A stretch of 64,000 bases of DNA from Panax quinquefolius. Its lineage: Eukaryota > Streptophyta > Magnoliopsida > Apiales > Araliaceae. The first letter of the stretch is position 1, and every line of letters starts with the position of its first letter. The translations under genes and the position numbers were made by a program. The notes under the pieces are model-generated. The model was not told the DNA's origin. It made no database searches and worked only from the letters and a program-made list of their open reading frames with translations. Of the stretch, positions 33,856 through 46,105 are shown one piece after another. The DNA is taken from positions 57,123,023 to 57,187,022 of the forward strand of contig CM035167.1 in NCBI GenBank assembly GCA_020205615.1, written 5' to 3'.

Positions 33856-34907
33856 TTAAAACACGTTTTGGATTGCTGCGTACAGTTTGGACGGATGTGT
33901 CCCTCCTGTCCGCATTTAAAATATACGACCGGTGGTCGTTCTTCTTCCTTTGAAACGGGTGCTGGTGCCGATGTCTTTACATCATTTTTGAACCTTCTCT
34001 TCTTGAAATGTCCATTCTTATTGTTTTGGCCATGATTACCACCGAAGTGGTTACCATTTCTGACATGTTGATTCCCTCCATGCTTATTGTCACCGCTTTG
34101 ATGATCAATTATCACCCAGATTATTATCATTTTTTTACCGCTCTCTTTTGGTTTGGTTGACTCATTATCGCGATCCAATAACTGAGCCCTATTAAAAATA
34201 TCTGAATACAAACACAGTTTATGAGAGATAAGATATTGATGTATCTCCGGCTTCAAACCTCTTAAAAACATCCGCGTCATTCTCTCTTCATTATCAACCA
34301 AGTGGGACACAAATCGGGACAACTCGGCAAACTTGGCTTCGTACTGCGACACGGTCATGTTATTTTGCTCCAACTTGATAAATTCCACCTCCTTCATGTG
34401 ACGATTGCTTTCGGGAAAGTACTTGTCATTGAACAGCTCTTGGAACTTCTCCCAAGACATCTTGAGTGCGTCAGGCTGGGTACGTTTTACAGATTCCCAC
34501 CAGTAATCTGCCTCTTCACGCAACATGAAGGTGACAAAGAGAACCTTTTACTCCTCGGAGCATCCCAAGACATCAAATATCTTGGTGATCTGCTTTAACC
34601 ACGTTTCCGCCTTAAGTGGTTCTGGCTTTCCCAAAAACTCCGGTGGTCCCAGCGCCTTGAATTGCTTAGCGATGACCAACCGTGGGTTGCCATTATTTCC
34701 TCCTGCATTATGAACAGGAGCCGTCTTCGCCTGATGTTGCATGAATTCTAAAAAGCTCCTAAACATACCGTCGTTCGTCAATTGATCAGTGTTGTTGTTT
34801 ACAGGAGGATTATCGCCATCCTGTTGCACATTATCCTGATTATTGATCTGTGGAGAATCAACAGTCTCCTGTGCTCCATTGCTTATCTCAACATTTTCAG
34901 ATGCCAT
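33747..34907 (-). pseudogene. gag: gag of element 5, one stop
   Basis: Starts MASENVEISN at 34907 (matching MAAKNI in element 6) and stays in frame for about 385 codons except for TAA at about 34548-34550. Seen in order: a Gln/Asn-rich N-terminus, the capsid-like domain (KQFKALGPPEFLGKPEP, DYWWESVKR, YFPESNRHMKE, FMHxL-like FVSHLVDNEERMT), a His/Asn/Gly-rich basic linker, knuckle 1 YFKCGQEGHIRPNC with its first Cys altered, and knuckle 2 CFNCGREGHLARFC intact. It is the best-preserved gag in the window. Confidence 0.88.
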
Positions 34908-35080
34908 TTTCAAATACTGCCACAAAACAAGGGTTTATTAGCATATCACATATTATCTCTATACTCTGACTGACCAATTAAATTTCAAATAAACTTAGGT
35001 AGGTCATACTAGCGAAGGAATTCCCCGTCTCTCCCCTTCTAGTTCTAGTCTCACATCTTAGCCAGGGATCATATCCCTAA

Positions 35081-35092
35081 GCTTTGATACCA
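35081..35092 (-). promoter_or_regulatory. PBS of element 5
   Basis: Reverse complement TGGTATCAAAGC: initiator tRNA-Met type with one mismatch, two bases from the LTR. Confidence 0.88.
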
Positions 35093-35094
35093 AC

Positions 35095-37681
35095 TGTGAC
35101 GCCCCCAAAATTAGGTATACATCACCCATCTTGAGTCGCCAGATACATGGTACAGAATTCAAATACAACTTAATAATACAACTGTTGTGTACAATACGAC
35201 AAAACATAAACTGTGAGTTTGAATACAAATATTGTCTACTAGAGAGTATACAAACTCAAAAGGAGTCCTCATTACAATTTATCACACTATTTCACAGAAT
35301 AGTGAGGACTACTAATGCACCATCTAGGAACATCACTCTGTTCCCAGACTAGTCCCAGCTACGTTCTCATTTCCTGAAGAGAACAATGAAAGAAAGGGTG
35401 AGCTCAACTAGTCTAGTAAAAAATATTATGACTAAGATAATGCAAAATAAATTATCGTTAGCCTTCAACAGTGTTAAACTGATACAATATAACAAACATG
35501 AAGTTTAACTGCAGTGGAAAAAATAATCCATTAGAAGAGTCAAGTAGAGAATAAAATCTACTATCTTCTATGATTTAAAAGGTTTTTCATCACTTTTATC
35601 GCTGAGACTCAGCTTAATAAATAATCCACATCATCAAATCATCCCTGCACTACAGGCCAAGGATATTCTTTAGTATCACGACCACGAATTATCCATGCAC
35701 TACGGTTAAAGATAATCATGTTTTCATCAATGGTCCTGATCATGCCATAAAACAATTCATCTTTGCACTACGGCCAAAAAGAATCCATAGCCATAATCAT
35801 ACTAAAAACTGTCCATCAATGCACTACGGGCCAATGAAGACTTTTTCCATATCATTTGTAACATTACGGTTATGATTACACCGAATAATCCCTGGTCATA
35901 ATCATACCAAGTCCATCTATGAACTACAGGCCATAGATGACTTTCAAAAAAAATATAAACATGAGGATGATGACAATGATATAAGAATTCAATAAAACAA
36001 GTTCAAGAATTAATTTATTCAGGAACTAATAACGTCCAAATTGTCAACATGATATCGCTTTGTAGAGTAAAATTCAAGTATACTCGTAAGAATATTTCCA
36101 TGAAAGATCTTTGGATGAAGCTTAAATATCAAGGATATTCCACTAATTTCATGGAGTATAGAAGTCAAAACTTTAACCAACCGAGTATAATAAAGAATGG
36201 AATAACAAAAGAAATCACCATGCATGCAGATTGCATGGACAAAGTTATTCCAATAGAATAGTAATTAACGAGAACCTGTGTAAATGCAAAAAAGCATGCA
36301 CGGGATGTTCCAACAGAATACTAAAGAACGGAATAATAATTGAAATCACCATGCATGCGGTACTTGATTGATGACAAAGTTATTCCAATGTAATACTAAT
36401 AAGGATGGAATTAGGTCCCACAGAAATGAATGTAGTATATGATATTCCAATGTAATAATAATAAAGAGGCGGAACCAGTCCCACAGAAACGCATGCATAA
36501 GATATATATATTCTAAATGTAATAATAAAGACGGAATCAGTCCTGCGTAAAACGTAAAAACAACAAAATGCAGGATATTCCAATGTAATAATAAAGACGG
36601 AATAATAGAAGAATGTCACCAAGTATAGGGTAGCCCACAGTATACTGAGTTATTCCAATGTAATAATAAAGAATGGAATAACATAAGTTCTCTTCATAAA
36701 TACAAAAGAAATAATATTCCCTACGAAAGTACAACAAATAATATTCCCTACCTTTAAGAAGAAAGTATTGGATATATAAGTAGTGAAGTAGCGTAATACT
36801 TTCTTCTTTTTCTCTATAGTTTTCTCTCTAGAGTTTCAAAGTGAATTCGTAAGAAAATAATAAAGGAATGAGCTTCTATTTATAGAAAAATGGATCAGAT
36901 AGTAACTAAGTCATGAACGGTCCAGATTGATTTACTTTAATCGACTATCCATATTTAAAGCAAAATCTTTTAAATAAAATATAATATATTCTATTTATAA
37001 TCTAATAAAACGAATAACTTTATAAAAGATTTTACTATGCAAACACTACGCATCACTAGCCTTATGCATAATAAAATATAATATATTCCAATTATTTGTC
37101 TAATAAAGCAGATAACTTTATAAAAGTATTACATTTTATATAAAAAGATTTACTATGCAAAATACTATGCAGACACTGTGCAACACTATGCATAATATAA
37201 TATAATATATTCTATTTAAAGAATAAATTTATAAAAGTATTCTGTTTTATATAAAAAGATTTTCTGTATTATTACATTAATAATACCAATAAAACAAAAC
37301 TAAGTGACTTATCACATAAGCATCAATAATCAATATCGTGTGCTACTGTGTAACTACGCGTATTACTGTATTTTTAACACCGGGTGTTTCAACATTTAAC
37401 GGTAAAACTTCCGCCGTTATTTTCATAAAGTATTTTTATTGTTTTCTCAATCCGACAATAATTCCGTTGTGGGGTCCAATAATGATTGTGTCGTTGTACG
37501 AATATTCTCTGTTAAAACGAATATTCCCCGACCAATCGAATATTATAATAACAACTTGCGTACTTTTCAAAATTTATAAATATTACCCACAACTATAACA
37601 TTATATCAATTTCACTCCATAATATTCAAAAAACTATTTCGAGAAAATAAAATCTTTATTCATAAAATCTGGGGTCTCACA
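35095..37681 (-). repeat. 5' LTR of element 5 (2587 bp)
   Basis: Plus-strand TGTGACGCCCCC to GGGGTCTCACA. TATA site at 36877-36884 (TATTTATA on plus). GAATATTC palindromes at 37500-37507 and 37519-37526, with a degenerate third at 37538. By eye it differs from the left LTR by scattered substitutions and small indels. No gene. Confidence 0.9.
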
Positions 37682-37686
37682 TAATA
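37682..37686. repeat. Target-site duplication of element 5, right
   Basis: TAATA, identical to 29614-29618. Confidence 0.9.
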
Positions 37687-38018
37687 CATCATATTAATGT
37701 TAAGCATCATTATATTTACTAACATTCATGTTTTATAACTTAGAACAACATCTTTTATCGTCAGAAGCACTACACTTGCATACGTGCATGCCCGACGCCC
37801 TCCGATTGTCCCTGAAAACACAAAAGTCCAAACGATGGCAATTTTGACCCCTGTTACCGACCTCAAATTGAAAAACTTAAAGAATAAAAGTTGTAGGTCT
37901 ATTCGTTCGCGTTCCAGATCATCTTAAATCGCATCAATCGAAGTTCGTATGAAAATGTTATGCTCATTTTAGTCAAATATGTCCGGTAAAAAAAATTCAA
38001 AATTTGGGAAGTCATACT

Positions 38019-38040
38019 ACCCCCCGCGGGGGCGGGGGGT
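38019..38040. repeat. GC-only perfect hairpin
   Basis: Arms ACCCCCCGC and GCGGGGGGT around a GGGG loop. The G-runs could also take part in a quadruplex. It stands alone in very AT-rich LTR sequence. Confidence 0.85.
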
Positions 38041-39427
38041 TTTTGTACTACAATAGCCAACCGAGTTGGGGTTCCCTTCTGAAATTCACGAATGAACATC
38101 ACGAACACTACAGAAAGCCAACTTAGGCCTAAAAACTCATTTCAAACAACCATACCAACCTACCGAAGGTGTAATATGTTTACAGAAACATAAACTAATA
38201 TTTCTAACACGTTTCTAACCACATAAACAACATAAACAACATAAACATCAAAATTACAACCTTTAATTTCATTATTTCTATTATTTCTTCTTCTTTTGAC
38301 ATTCATAGCGAAATTCCTCACTGTGAATTCGTTTCTTAACCAAATTGATTCATTCAACTTGCGTTCTTTTCGTTTCTTATCGTATTAACATATTCTAGAC
38401 TCAATTTATAGTTTAGTTCACAAACGAACTACCAATTTGTGTACTTTCACAAGCCATATACATAACCAAATACACTATAAAGAATTTTCTTTCTTTTTGA
38501 ACATAATTAGCACACTAATTTCTTGTCTAGATGCTAATTCTAACATCACAAATTTACTAATAAACACAATTAATCAGTTTGTATAACAACAATTCATCAA
38601 ACATGCAATTACAGAAACTTTTGAAACTCATGAACATGAACTCTTTTTATGAACGAAAAACTCAAGATTGAGAGGTTATACCTCTAATTGCTTGGAGATA
38701 ATCATTGATAGAAGATGAAGATTTCCTTTGAAATCACAAAACTCTTTCTCTCCTTTCTCAAGCTCTTTCTCTCTCTCCAATTTTCTTTGTAAACCCTCCC
38801 TTCTCTATTTGGCCAAACTTTTTACGTAACATCAAACCAACGCTCCAAAACCCAAACGTCTAAAAATCGACGCTTTAATAATTATAATATTAACTATTAG
38901 TTATAAAATATTTAATATATTATTATTATTATTTTTAATTTAAATTTAAATTCAAATTCAAAAGCTATAAGGCTTTGTTTGGTAAACCCATTTAAAACCA
39001 CTTTAATTTATTTCAATAAATCATTAATACTATAGTTTATAATCTCACATTATTTACTTGGATTTTCATATTCAATCTTAATTAAATATACAAAACTAAA
39101 TACCACAAAATTATAATTTTCATTATAATTTTACTTAATAAATTAACATATCACTTTAATTACTAAATTAAATTAAAACAACATTCTAACAAACCATATA
39201 ATCCTTAATAACTCTCTAATTTAGTTATTAAGTTAAATTAGAGTATTATCTCATAAATTTAATTCATCACTCTTTTAACTTAATGAAGTTAATTTCCATA
39301 ACTCATGAATTATTTACTTACTAATAAATATCCAACAAATATCTACTAACAACAAACAAATCAATTAAAAATATTTATTTAATTCAATAAATATTTGAAA
39401 TTATAAATAAAATTTTGGATTGTTACA

Positions 39428-40696
39428 TTATTCCCTCCTTATAAGGATTTCGTCATCGAAATCACCAAAATCCTACCTTACTCAGGTTTTCATCAAAGAT
39501 ATCTTCATTGAATAACTTCAACACCTTACCTTAATATATGTTTTATATTTCCTACTTCCACCATTCTTCATAATAAATTCTAGGTTTTATTTCATAACTT
39601 TCCCTTGAACTCAATTATATTTTGAGTATTATATATTCTTTAACCCATTCATTTCCTTTTCTAAGGATGGTTATCATATACTTAACTCATAAACACTCAG
39701 GATATTACATTCACCTCTTCTTTTAAGAATTTCGTCCTCAAAATTTTATTTATTAATCTTCATTCATTCAATCTATCAAAATAGATTTTACGTTAATACT
39801 TTATTCATTCCTTCGGTTCTATAACCACTTTCTTTCCACAAAGATCTTTCTACAATTATTAACTTTTCTATTAAACTTTTTACATTAAAAAAAATTTAAC
39901 TCATCTCTTTCACATTTCAAAATTTCTTTTCTCACTTATTCAATATATTCATCGTTCAGTGTCGCATTCTACGACTTACTTCTTTATAAGAAATATCATC
40001 CTTACCATATTCGCCTTTTAGAATAACAAAAATCTTCCACAATTGCTCAATAATTAGGAAGTAGTATGAATAACTCAGGAATTTAAAAGATTCTCTAATC
40101 ATGTTGAGGGGTCATAAGACCTTGAACTACGTCCACGATTATAAGTATTTATTTTAACTTAAACCTAAACAGTCATTAGACTGTAGGGACTCTCGTACTT
40201 AGGGTATTAAGCCCTTCATACGATGTATAGTGTACAAACATCTAAACGCATCGCATAAAATATGTCCAAGGTTACAAGTAATCTTTCAACTTTAACCTTA
40301 ACAGTCATAACTGTAAGGACTCCACGTACTTATGGTGTTCAGCCCTTCGTACCCTGTATTGTGCATAAACATCTAAACGATTCCGTGTACTCGCCTATAA
40401 AAGGGTTGTTCACCTCAGCTTTTCAACACCTGAATCCGCACCAAAACAATTTGGTTTGGCATAACTTCTCAAGAAACGCTTGAACTGCATAAGCATCTTT
40501 CAATATTTGTCTAGCTGAATCAAATAACATAGACTTCTAACAACAACTCGAACATCAATTGAAATAGTTTTATCCAATTCATATGGCATATCTTTCTTAG
40601 TTTAAAGAAAACCAAAACACCTTTTTTTGATGAAATGATACTGTACTATCTCGATAGTACGATGAGGATTCAGTCATTATATGACTTTATCATGCT
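39428..40696 (-). other. T3 internal region, 3' side, no ORF
   Basis: On the minus strand it ends with a pol-end motif (GATTTCGATGACGAAATCC) and purine tract next to the LTR. About 280 bp further in is a second such module (TTTTGAGGACGAAAT, purines, TGTAATATCC at about 39707-39745), as if an older LTR start were embedded. About 40161-40390 holds two copies of a degenerate 135-bp repeat. No coding frame of note remains. Confidence 0.6.
40161..40390. repeat. Two-copy degenerate tandem repeat (about 135 bp)
   Basis: Copies starting at about 40161 and 40296 share CAGTCAT..ACTGTA, GGACTC, TACTTA, AGCCCTTC and AAACATCTAAACG in the same order. Confidence 0.75.
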
Positions 40697-40701
40697 ACAT
40701 T
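40697..40701. repeat. Probable target-site duplication of element 6, left
   Basis: ACATT here and ACATC at 50754-50758: four of five bases match. Confidence 0.6.
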
Positions 40702-43302
40702 TGTGACGCCCCCAAAATAGGTATACAACACCCATTTTGAGTCGCTAAATACATGGTACAGAAATAACTACAACTTTATTAATACAACTGTCGAGCAAAA
40801 TACGACAACACTTAAACTGTGAGTTTAAATACAAATATTGTAATCTAGACAATATCGACACTCAAATAAGTCCTCATTACAATTATTGATACACTATTTT
40901 ACAAAATAGTGAGGACTACTAAAACAACTTCTAGAACCATCATTCCACACCCCGACTAATACTCACTACATTCTCGCCTCCTGAGAAGAAAAATGGAATA
41001 AAAAGGAAAAGGGTGAGCTCAACTAGCCCAGTAAAGAACATTATGACTAAGATAATATAGAACAAATTATCGTTAGTCTTCAACATGGAAAAATCTAATA
41101 GAATACAATAGATAACCAGTTTTAAATCAATATTCACAGCGGAAATAATAATTCATTAGAAGAGTTAAGTAGAGAATAAAATCTACTATCTTCTATATAT
41201 GAATTTAAAAGTTCATCGTCAATATTTTATCCCTGTAACATAAATCAATATATATCTGGAATCAAATATTCATCTTTGCACTACTGAGCCAAAGATATTC
41301 ATCGATTGGTCATGTTCATCTAAACACTGCTCATCTTTTGCACTACTGGCCAAAGATATTCATCGAAATCATTCATCTTTACACTACAGGCCAAAGATAT
41401 TCAATAATATCATCATTTAGGACTGAGGATGATGAAAAATATTTTAAAGAAAACGAATCCAGTGAAGCAAAAGAACAAATATTAGGGATTCGTATTACAG
41501 TTTTATCTAAGTTCAATAATACTCCATAATAACCAATTTTGAAGCAGAATTCAAAAATAAGGATCAAAACATGGATACAATCAAATATAGTAACTATAAT
41601 AGACATCTTGGACAAAAAGAAGAAAATTTTATTTTTCGGTGAATAGTGCCGTATCCGTGAATAGTGCCGTATACGTGAATAGTAACTCCGACACAAAAAG
41701 TTCCAAATTTGATAAAACGTTCAGACCAATATTCTGGCACAATGATATTGAAGAAAATAATATCATTTAAGAAGAAATCAACATCCCTTACCTCGAAAAG
41801 AATAGTACTTCTGAATGAATTTTGGATATAACACTGAAAGAAACTTGCACCGTATAGCAACACTCAAAGTATCCAAATACTCACAAATATACGCTCGATA
41901 TTATAGAGAGAGAAAACTTCAAATTCTGGTGTGATTTTCAATTCTAACCTAAGCACCCTATTTATAGGAATATGCTTAGAACACCAAAGCAAAAAATTTA
42001 ATAAATTATTAATATTTTAAAATTATATTCCTACGCACACCACACTAGACCAAAATCATCAGCCATCCACCCCACAAAAATAACAAAAACGTTTTTCTTA
42101 ATTAAAATATTTTAAACTTCAAAAATTAATTATTTTGGAACTTCGGAAATTCAATAATTCATAATAAATAGCCCTTTTATCAGAAAAATTCGAATCTTAT
42201 GTCCTTTTATAGGAAATTCAATTTTCTACAACTTTGCAGAAGAAAGTATTTCCAAATTCCAAACAAAAATTGACCAAAATTCACATACGGACGATTTTAC
42301 AGGCTATAATCAAATTTCAGTCAAGAAATGGGTCCACCAACATGTTTAACATGTTTTAAATATTTTTAGTAACAAAAATACTCTTCCTCATTATTTACTC
42401 ATATATCCCACATTCATTGTAAAAATATCACCATTATTATATTATTGTAATATAATAATAAATTATTTTATCAGAAAAGATAAAATATCAATTTTCAACA
42501 ATTGTCACTTTTCTAAAAATTTCTCCATTTATATCCACATAAATAAATATTTTTCTTATCATATAAATCAATAATTAATTATTCACAAATAATATTACAG
42601 AATCACAATAATGACAACCAGGCCGTTCCCAGGAAAGAGGGGGCTTTCCAATAAGGATTTCTCCTTACTGGCGCGCAATTAGGTGACCAAACCTCTCCTT
42701 AGACAAAACTTTCTAGACATTGCCAATAATGCTATCTAATAATATTATTCAAATAATATGAATTATTGATTTGATAATGGAAAATACTATGTAGTGACAA
42801 TTATTAAAACAACAATAATATAAAATATCAACGTAGCAATTATTGAATCAATAAAATAAAATATCGAATAAAGAATTATCGTAATAATTATCGAGTAGTG
42901 CCTTTCACGTAAGAATAAATAATTGGTTCAATACCATGTGCTATCGCGGCAACAACGCAGACATCGTGTTTTAACCATCAAGTATTCCAACAAGATTAAT
43001 CTGCAGAATAACTACGCCGTTATTTATAAACAACTTAAACTTGTCGCTTTCTTCATCCAATCGCTTTCGTTATGGGGCCCACAAAAGACTACTACGCCGC
43101 ATTTAATATTCCCAACGGGAAGAATATTCCACGACCAAACGAATATTCCCCGACAACAATGAATATTTTATAACCACTTGCTTATTTAAAATATTTGCGC
43201 ATTTTACCCATAACTAACCACATTAATCAATTCAACCCTTACTATTTCAAAATAATAAATAGAGGAAATTCAATTTCATTTATAAAAAGTTGGGGTCTTA
43301 CA
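40702..43302 (-). repeat. 3' LTR of element 6 (2601 bp)
   Basis: Plus-strand TGTGACGCCCCC to GGGGTCTTACA. It holds a hairpin array (about 41272-41400), three 18-bp repeats (41639-41692), a TATA site (TATTTATA near 41961), the two-hairpin box (about 42628-42693) and GAATATTC palindromes at 43122 and 43141. The 42-kb part (about 41990-42530) is AT-rich without ORFs. Confidence 0.92.
41639..41692 (-). repeat. 18-bp minisatellite, three copies (four in the other LTR)
   Basis: Unit GTGAATAGTGCCGTATAC at 41639, 41657 and 41675. The 5' LTR has four units (49079, 49097, 49115, 49133); the LTR at 1-1529 has two near 689. Confidence 0.9.
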
Positions 43303-43316
43303 ACCTTCCCTTCTTA
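43303..43316 (-). promoter_or_regulatory. Polypurine tract of element 6
   Basis: Plus-strand ACCTTCCCTTCTTA; purine-rich on the element strand, abutting the LTR. Confidence 0.85.
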
Positions 43317-45128
43317 TGAAATTTCGTCCTCAAAATTGACGTACACACCTGGTGTTTTGAAAAGGTGAGGATACCTCGTTTTCATTTCTGATTCCAACTC
43401 CCAGGTCCTTTCTTCAATAGCATGGTTCCTCCATAAAACCTTAACTTGTGGTATAACCTTGGTGCGTAGGACATGCTCTTTCCTATCCAAGATCTTAACA
43501 GGTACCTCCTCATACGTTAAATCTTCGACTATCTCGCCTGGTTCTAACTTAATAATGTGGTTTGGGTCCTTCACATATTTACGAAGAACAGATACGTGAA
43601 AAACATTATGAACACGAGACATGCTTGGAGGTAACGCAGGTCTATAGGCCACATTTCCTACTCGGTCAAGAATTTGAAATGGACCAATAAATTGTGGATT
43701 GAGCTTTCCTCTCTTCCCAAATCTTGTAACTCCCTTCCATGGAGCAATACATAACAATACATGATCCCCAATGTCAAATTCCACGTCCTTTCGATGAAGA
43801 TCCGCATAACTCTTTTGTTGATCCTGTGCCGTTTGTATACGTTGTCGAATCGTTTGGATCTTCTCTGTAGTCATTCGTACCAACTCTGGTCCCAACAACG
43901 TTGCTTCTCCCACCTCATCCCATCATATTGGAGAGCGACACTTTCGTCCATACAATGCTTCAAATGGAGCCACACCTATACTTGCCTGATAACTGTTGTT
44001 GTAGGAGAATTCCTCCAATGGTAGGTACTTATCCCAACTCCCTTTAAAATCTAGGACACAAAGTCTTAATAGATCCTCAAGAGTTTGAATAGTCCTCTCT
44101 GATTGTCCGTCCGTTTGAGGATGGTATGCCGAACTGAATCGTAAATCCGTGCCCATAGATATCTGCAAGCTAACCCAAAATCTTGAAGTGAATCTTGGGT
44201 CATGATCCAAAACTATGGATACTGGCATGCCATGCAATCTCACAATCTCACTTACGTACATACTAGCAAGACGTTCAAGGGAATAAGTCTCCCGTATAGG
44301 CAAGAAATGGGCAGACTTGCTTAATCTATCAACAATAACCCAAATCGCATCTATGCCTTGAGAAACCTTGGGAAGACCCGTAACAAAATCCATAGTAATG
44401 TGTTCCCACTTCCATTTCGAAATCTCAGGTGGTTGTAATGGACCCTTTGGTATTTGATGCTCCGCCTTTACATGTTGACAAATTAAACATCTCGAGATAA
44501 ACTTCGCGATCTCTCTCTTCATATTGTTCCACCAAAATGTATGTCGAAGATCATGATATATTTTGGTACTCCCAGGATGGATTGCAAATGGTGTGTTGTG
44601 TGCCTCCATCATGATTCTATGCTTCAAGTCAGAATCGTTAGGAACACAAAGTCTGGAGTGTACTCGAAGTATTCCTTCTTCATCAATTCTTTCTTCTGGA
44701 ATAGTACCTTCTTTAACTTTCTTCTTCATGCGCATCAGCTCCATATCCGTATCTTGAGCAGCTTTAACTTTATCGATTAAAGTCGGTTCTACTCGTATGC
44801 TTGATATCATCATGTGGGTACTTGGAGCCTTTATCTCTATCTTCATCCTTTGCAAGTCATACAAAATGGGCCTTTGTGTTAACAACATTGCACTTGTACC
44901 CACATATGATCTTCTACTCAATGCGTCAGCTACCACGTTTGCTTTTCCAAGATGGTATTGGATGGTATGGTCGTAATCTTTCAACAACTCGAGCCAACAT
45001 CGTTGCCGCATGTTGAGTTCCTTTTGGGTAAAAAAATATTTGAGGCTTTTATGATCTGTGTAGATCTTCACTTTCTCCCCATATAGGTAGTGTCTCCATA
45101 TCTTCAACACGAAAACGACTGCTGCCAA
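43314..45128 (-). pseudogene. RNase H, integrase and chromodomain of element 6 (one internal stop)
   Basis: ORF 45128-43923 (401 codons) and ORF 43913-43314 (199 codons) are in the same frame, separated by one TGA at SPI-stop-WDEVGEA. Seen in order: RNase H ([20 protein letters not shown]), [11 protein letters not shown], the HHCC domain ([11 protein letters not shown] ... [11 protein letters not shown]), and a core with [15 protein letters not shown] and [12 protein letters not shown], so all three catalytic residues remain. Next come the GKLNPQFIGPF SH3-like part and the chromodomain-like end ([14 protein letters not shown], then EERTWE). It ends NFEDEIS, next to the purine tract. Integrase inserts the cDNA; here a single read-through event would be needed. 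Confidence 0.92.
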
Positions 45129-45170
45129 CTCTAAATCATGAGTAGGATAATTCCTCTCATATTCTTTGAG

Positions 45171-46105
45171 TTATCGTGAGGCACAGGCTATGACTTTCCC
45201 ATGTTGCATGAGAACACATCCTAACCCTTTGCCCGAAACATCACTGTAGATAACAAATCCATCCGAACCAGACGGTATTGTCAGAACAGTTGTTGAAATG
45301 AGTCTCCTCTTGAGATCTTGGAAACTCTTCTCGCATTCATCGCTCCATACAAATTTTGTATCTTTACGAGTCAGCTGAGTTAACGGAGTAGCGATTCGAG
45401 AAAATCCTTTTACAAACCTTCGATAATAACCAGCTAAGCCCAGAAAGCTAAGTACTTCGGTCACCGACTTCGGTTGCTCCCAACTTTGTATTTCTTCAAT
45501 CTTCGTCGGGTCAACAGACACTCCATGTTTTGACACCATGTGCCCAAGGAATGCTACTTCCTAAAGCCAGAACTCACATTTCTTCAGCTTGGCATATAGC
45601 TTGTTATCACGAAGCCTTTGCAGTACCAGCTTCAAATGGAGCTCATGATCTTCACGGCTTTTGGAATAGATGAGGATGTCATCAATAAAGACAACAACGA
45701 ACTGATCCAAATATTCTTTGAACACACGGTTCATCATATCCATAAAAGTAGTAGGAGCATTAGTCAATCCAAAAGACATGACTAGGAATTCATAATGCCC
45801 GCATCGAAGTTCTAAAGGCGCCTCTTGGAATATCCTCGCTTTTAACCTTCAAATTGATGATATCCGTAATCTAAGATCGATTTTTGAAAAGAATTGTGCT
45901 CCATGCAACTGGTCAAACAGGTCATCAATGCGAGGTAGCGGATACCTATTCTTGATGGTGACATGGTTCAATTCTCGATAGTCAATACAAAGTCGCATAC
46001 TCCCGTCTTTTCTTCTTTACAATAAAACAGGAGCACCCCAAGGAGATGTACTAGATTTAATAAAACCGATGTCCAACAACTCCCCGCAGTTGGACCTTTA
46101 ACTCC
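45171..46105 (-). pseudogene. Reverse transcriptase of element 6, degraded in its first half
   Basis: The fingers region ([29 protein letters not shown]) is visible between 46105 and 45790 but with shifts and stops. ORF 45779-45561 holds [18 protein letters not shown] and the catalytic FIDDILIYS. After a TAG, ORF 45539-45171 has [12 protein letters not shown] and RNase H start [15 protein letters not shown] stop then separates this from the next frame. The two polymerase Asp residues are kept. Confidence 0.9.

Larger units (their letters stand above)
29619..37681 (-). mobile_element. Element 5: T2-type Tekay element lacking RT, minus strand
   Basis: It has two LTRs (29619-32221 and 35095-37681), a purine tract, a PBS and a perfect 5-bp target duplication TAATA inside a T3 LTR. 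The internal region is only 2.87 kb: gag and protease are present, all of RT is gone, and a piece of RNase H/integrase joins the linker. It could only have moved using proteins supplied by other copies, unless the deletion followed insertion. Its leader contains a palindromic minisatellite and a hairpin array. Confidence 0.92.
28364..39427 (-). repeat. T3 LTR, minus orientation, split by element 5
   Basis: The LTR runs from 28364 (TGTAACGACC) to 29618 and resumes at 37687, ending TTGGATTGTTACA at 39427: about 2996 bp without element 5. A PBS flanks it on the left and a purine tract (CCCTCCTTATAAGG, reverse strand) on the right. It is thus the 5' LTR of one internal region and the 3' LTR of another. 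It contains a GC-only hairpin at 38019-38040 and a long AT-rich tail at about 38870-39420. No genes. Confidence 0.85.

Noticed and set aside
44541..44780. ORFs on the plus strand inside element 6 (also 44801-45016, 46831-47022)
   Set aside because: Shadows of the minus-strand pol frame.
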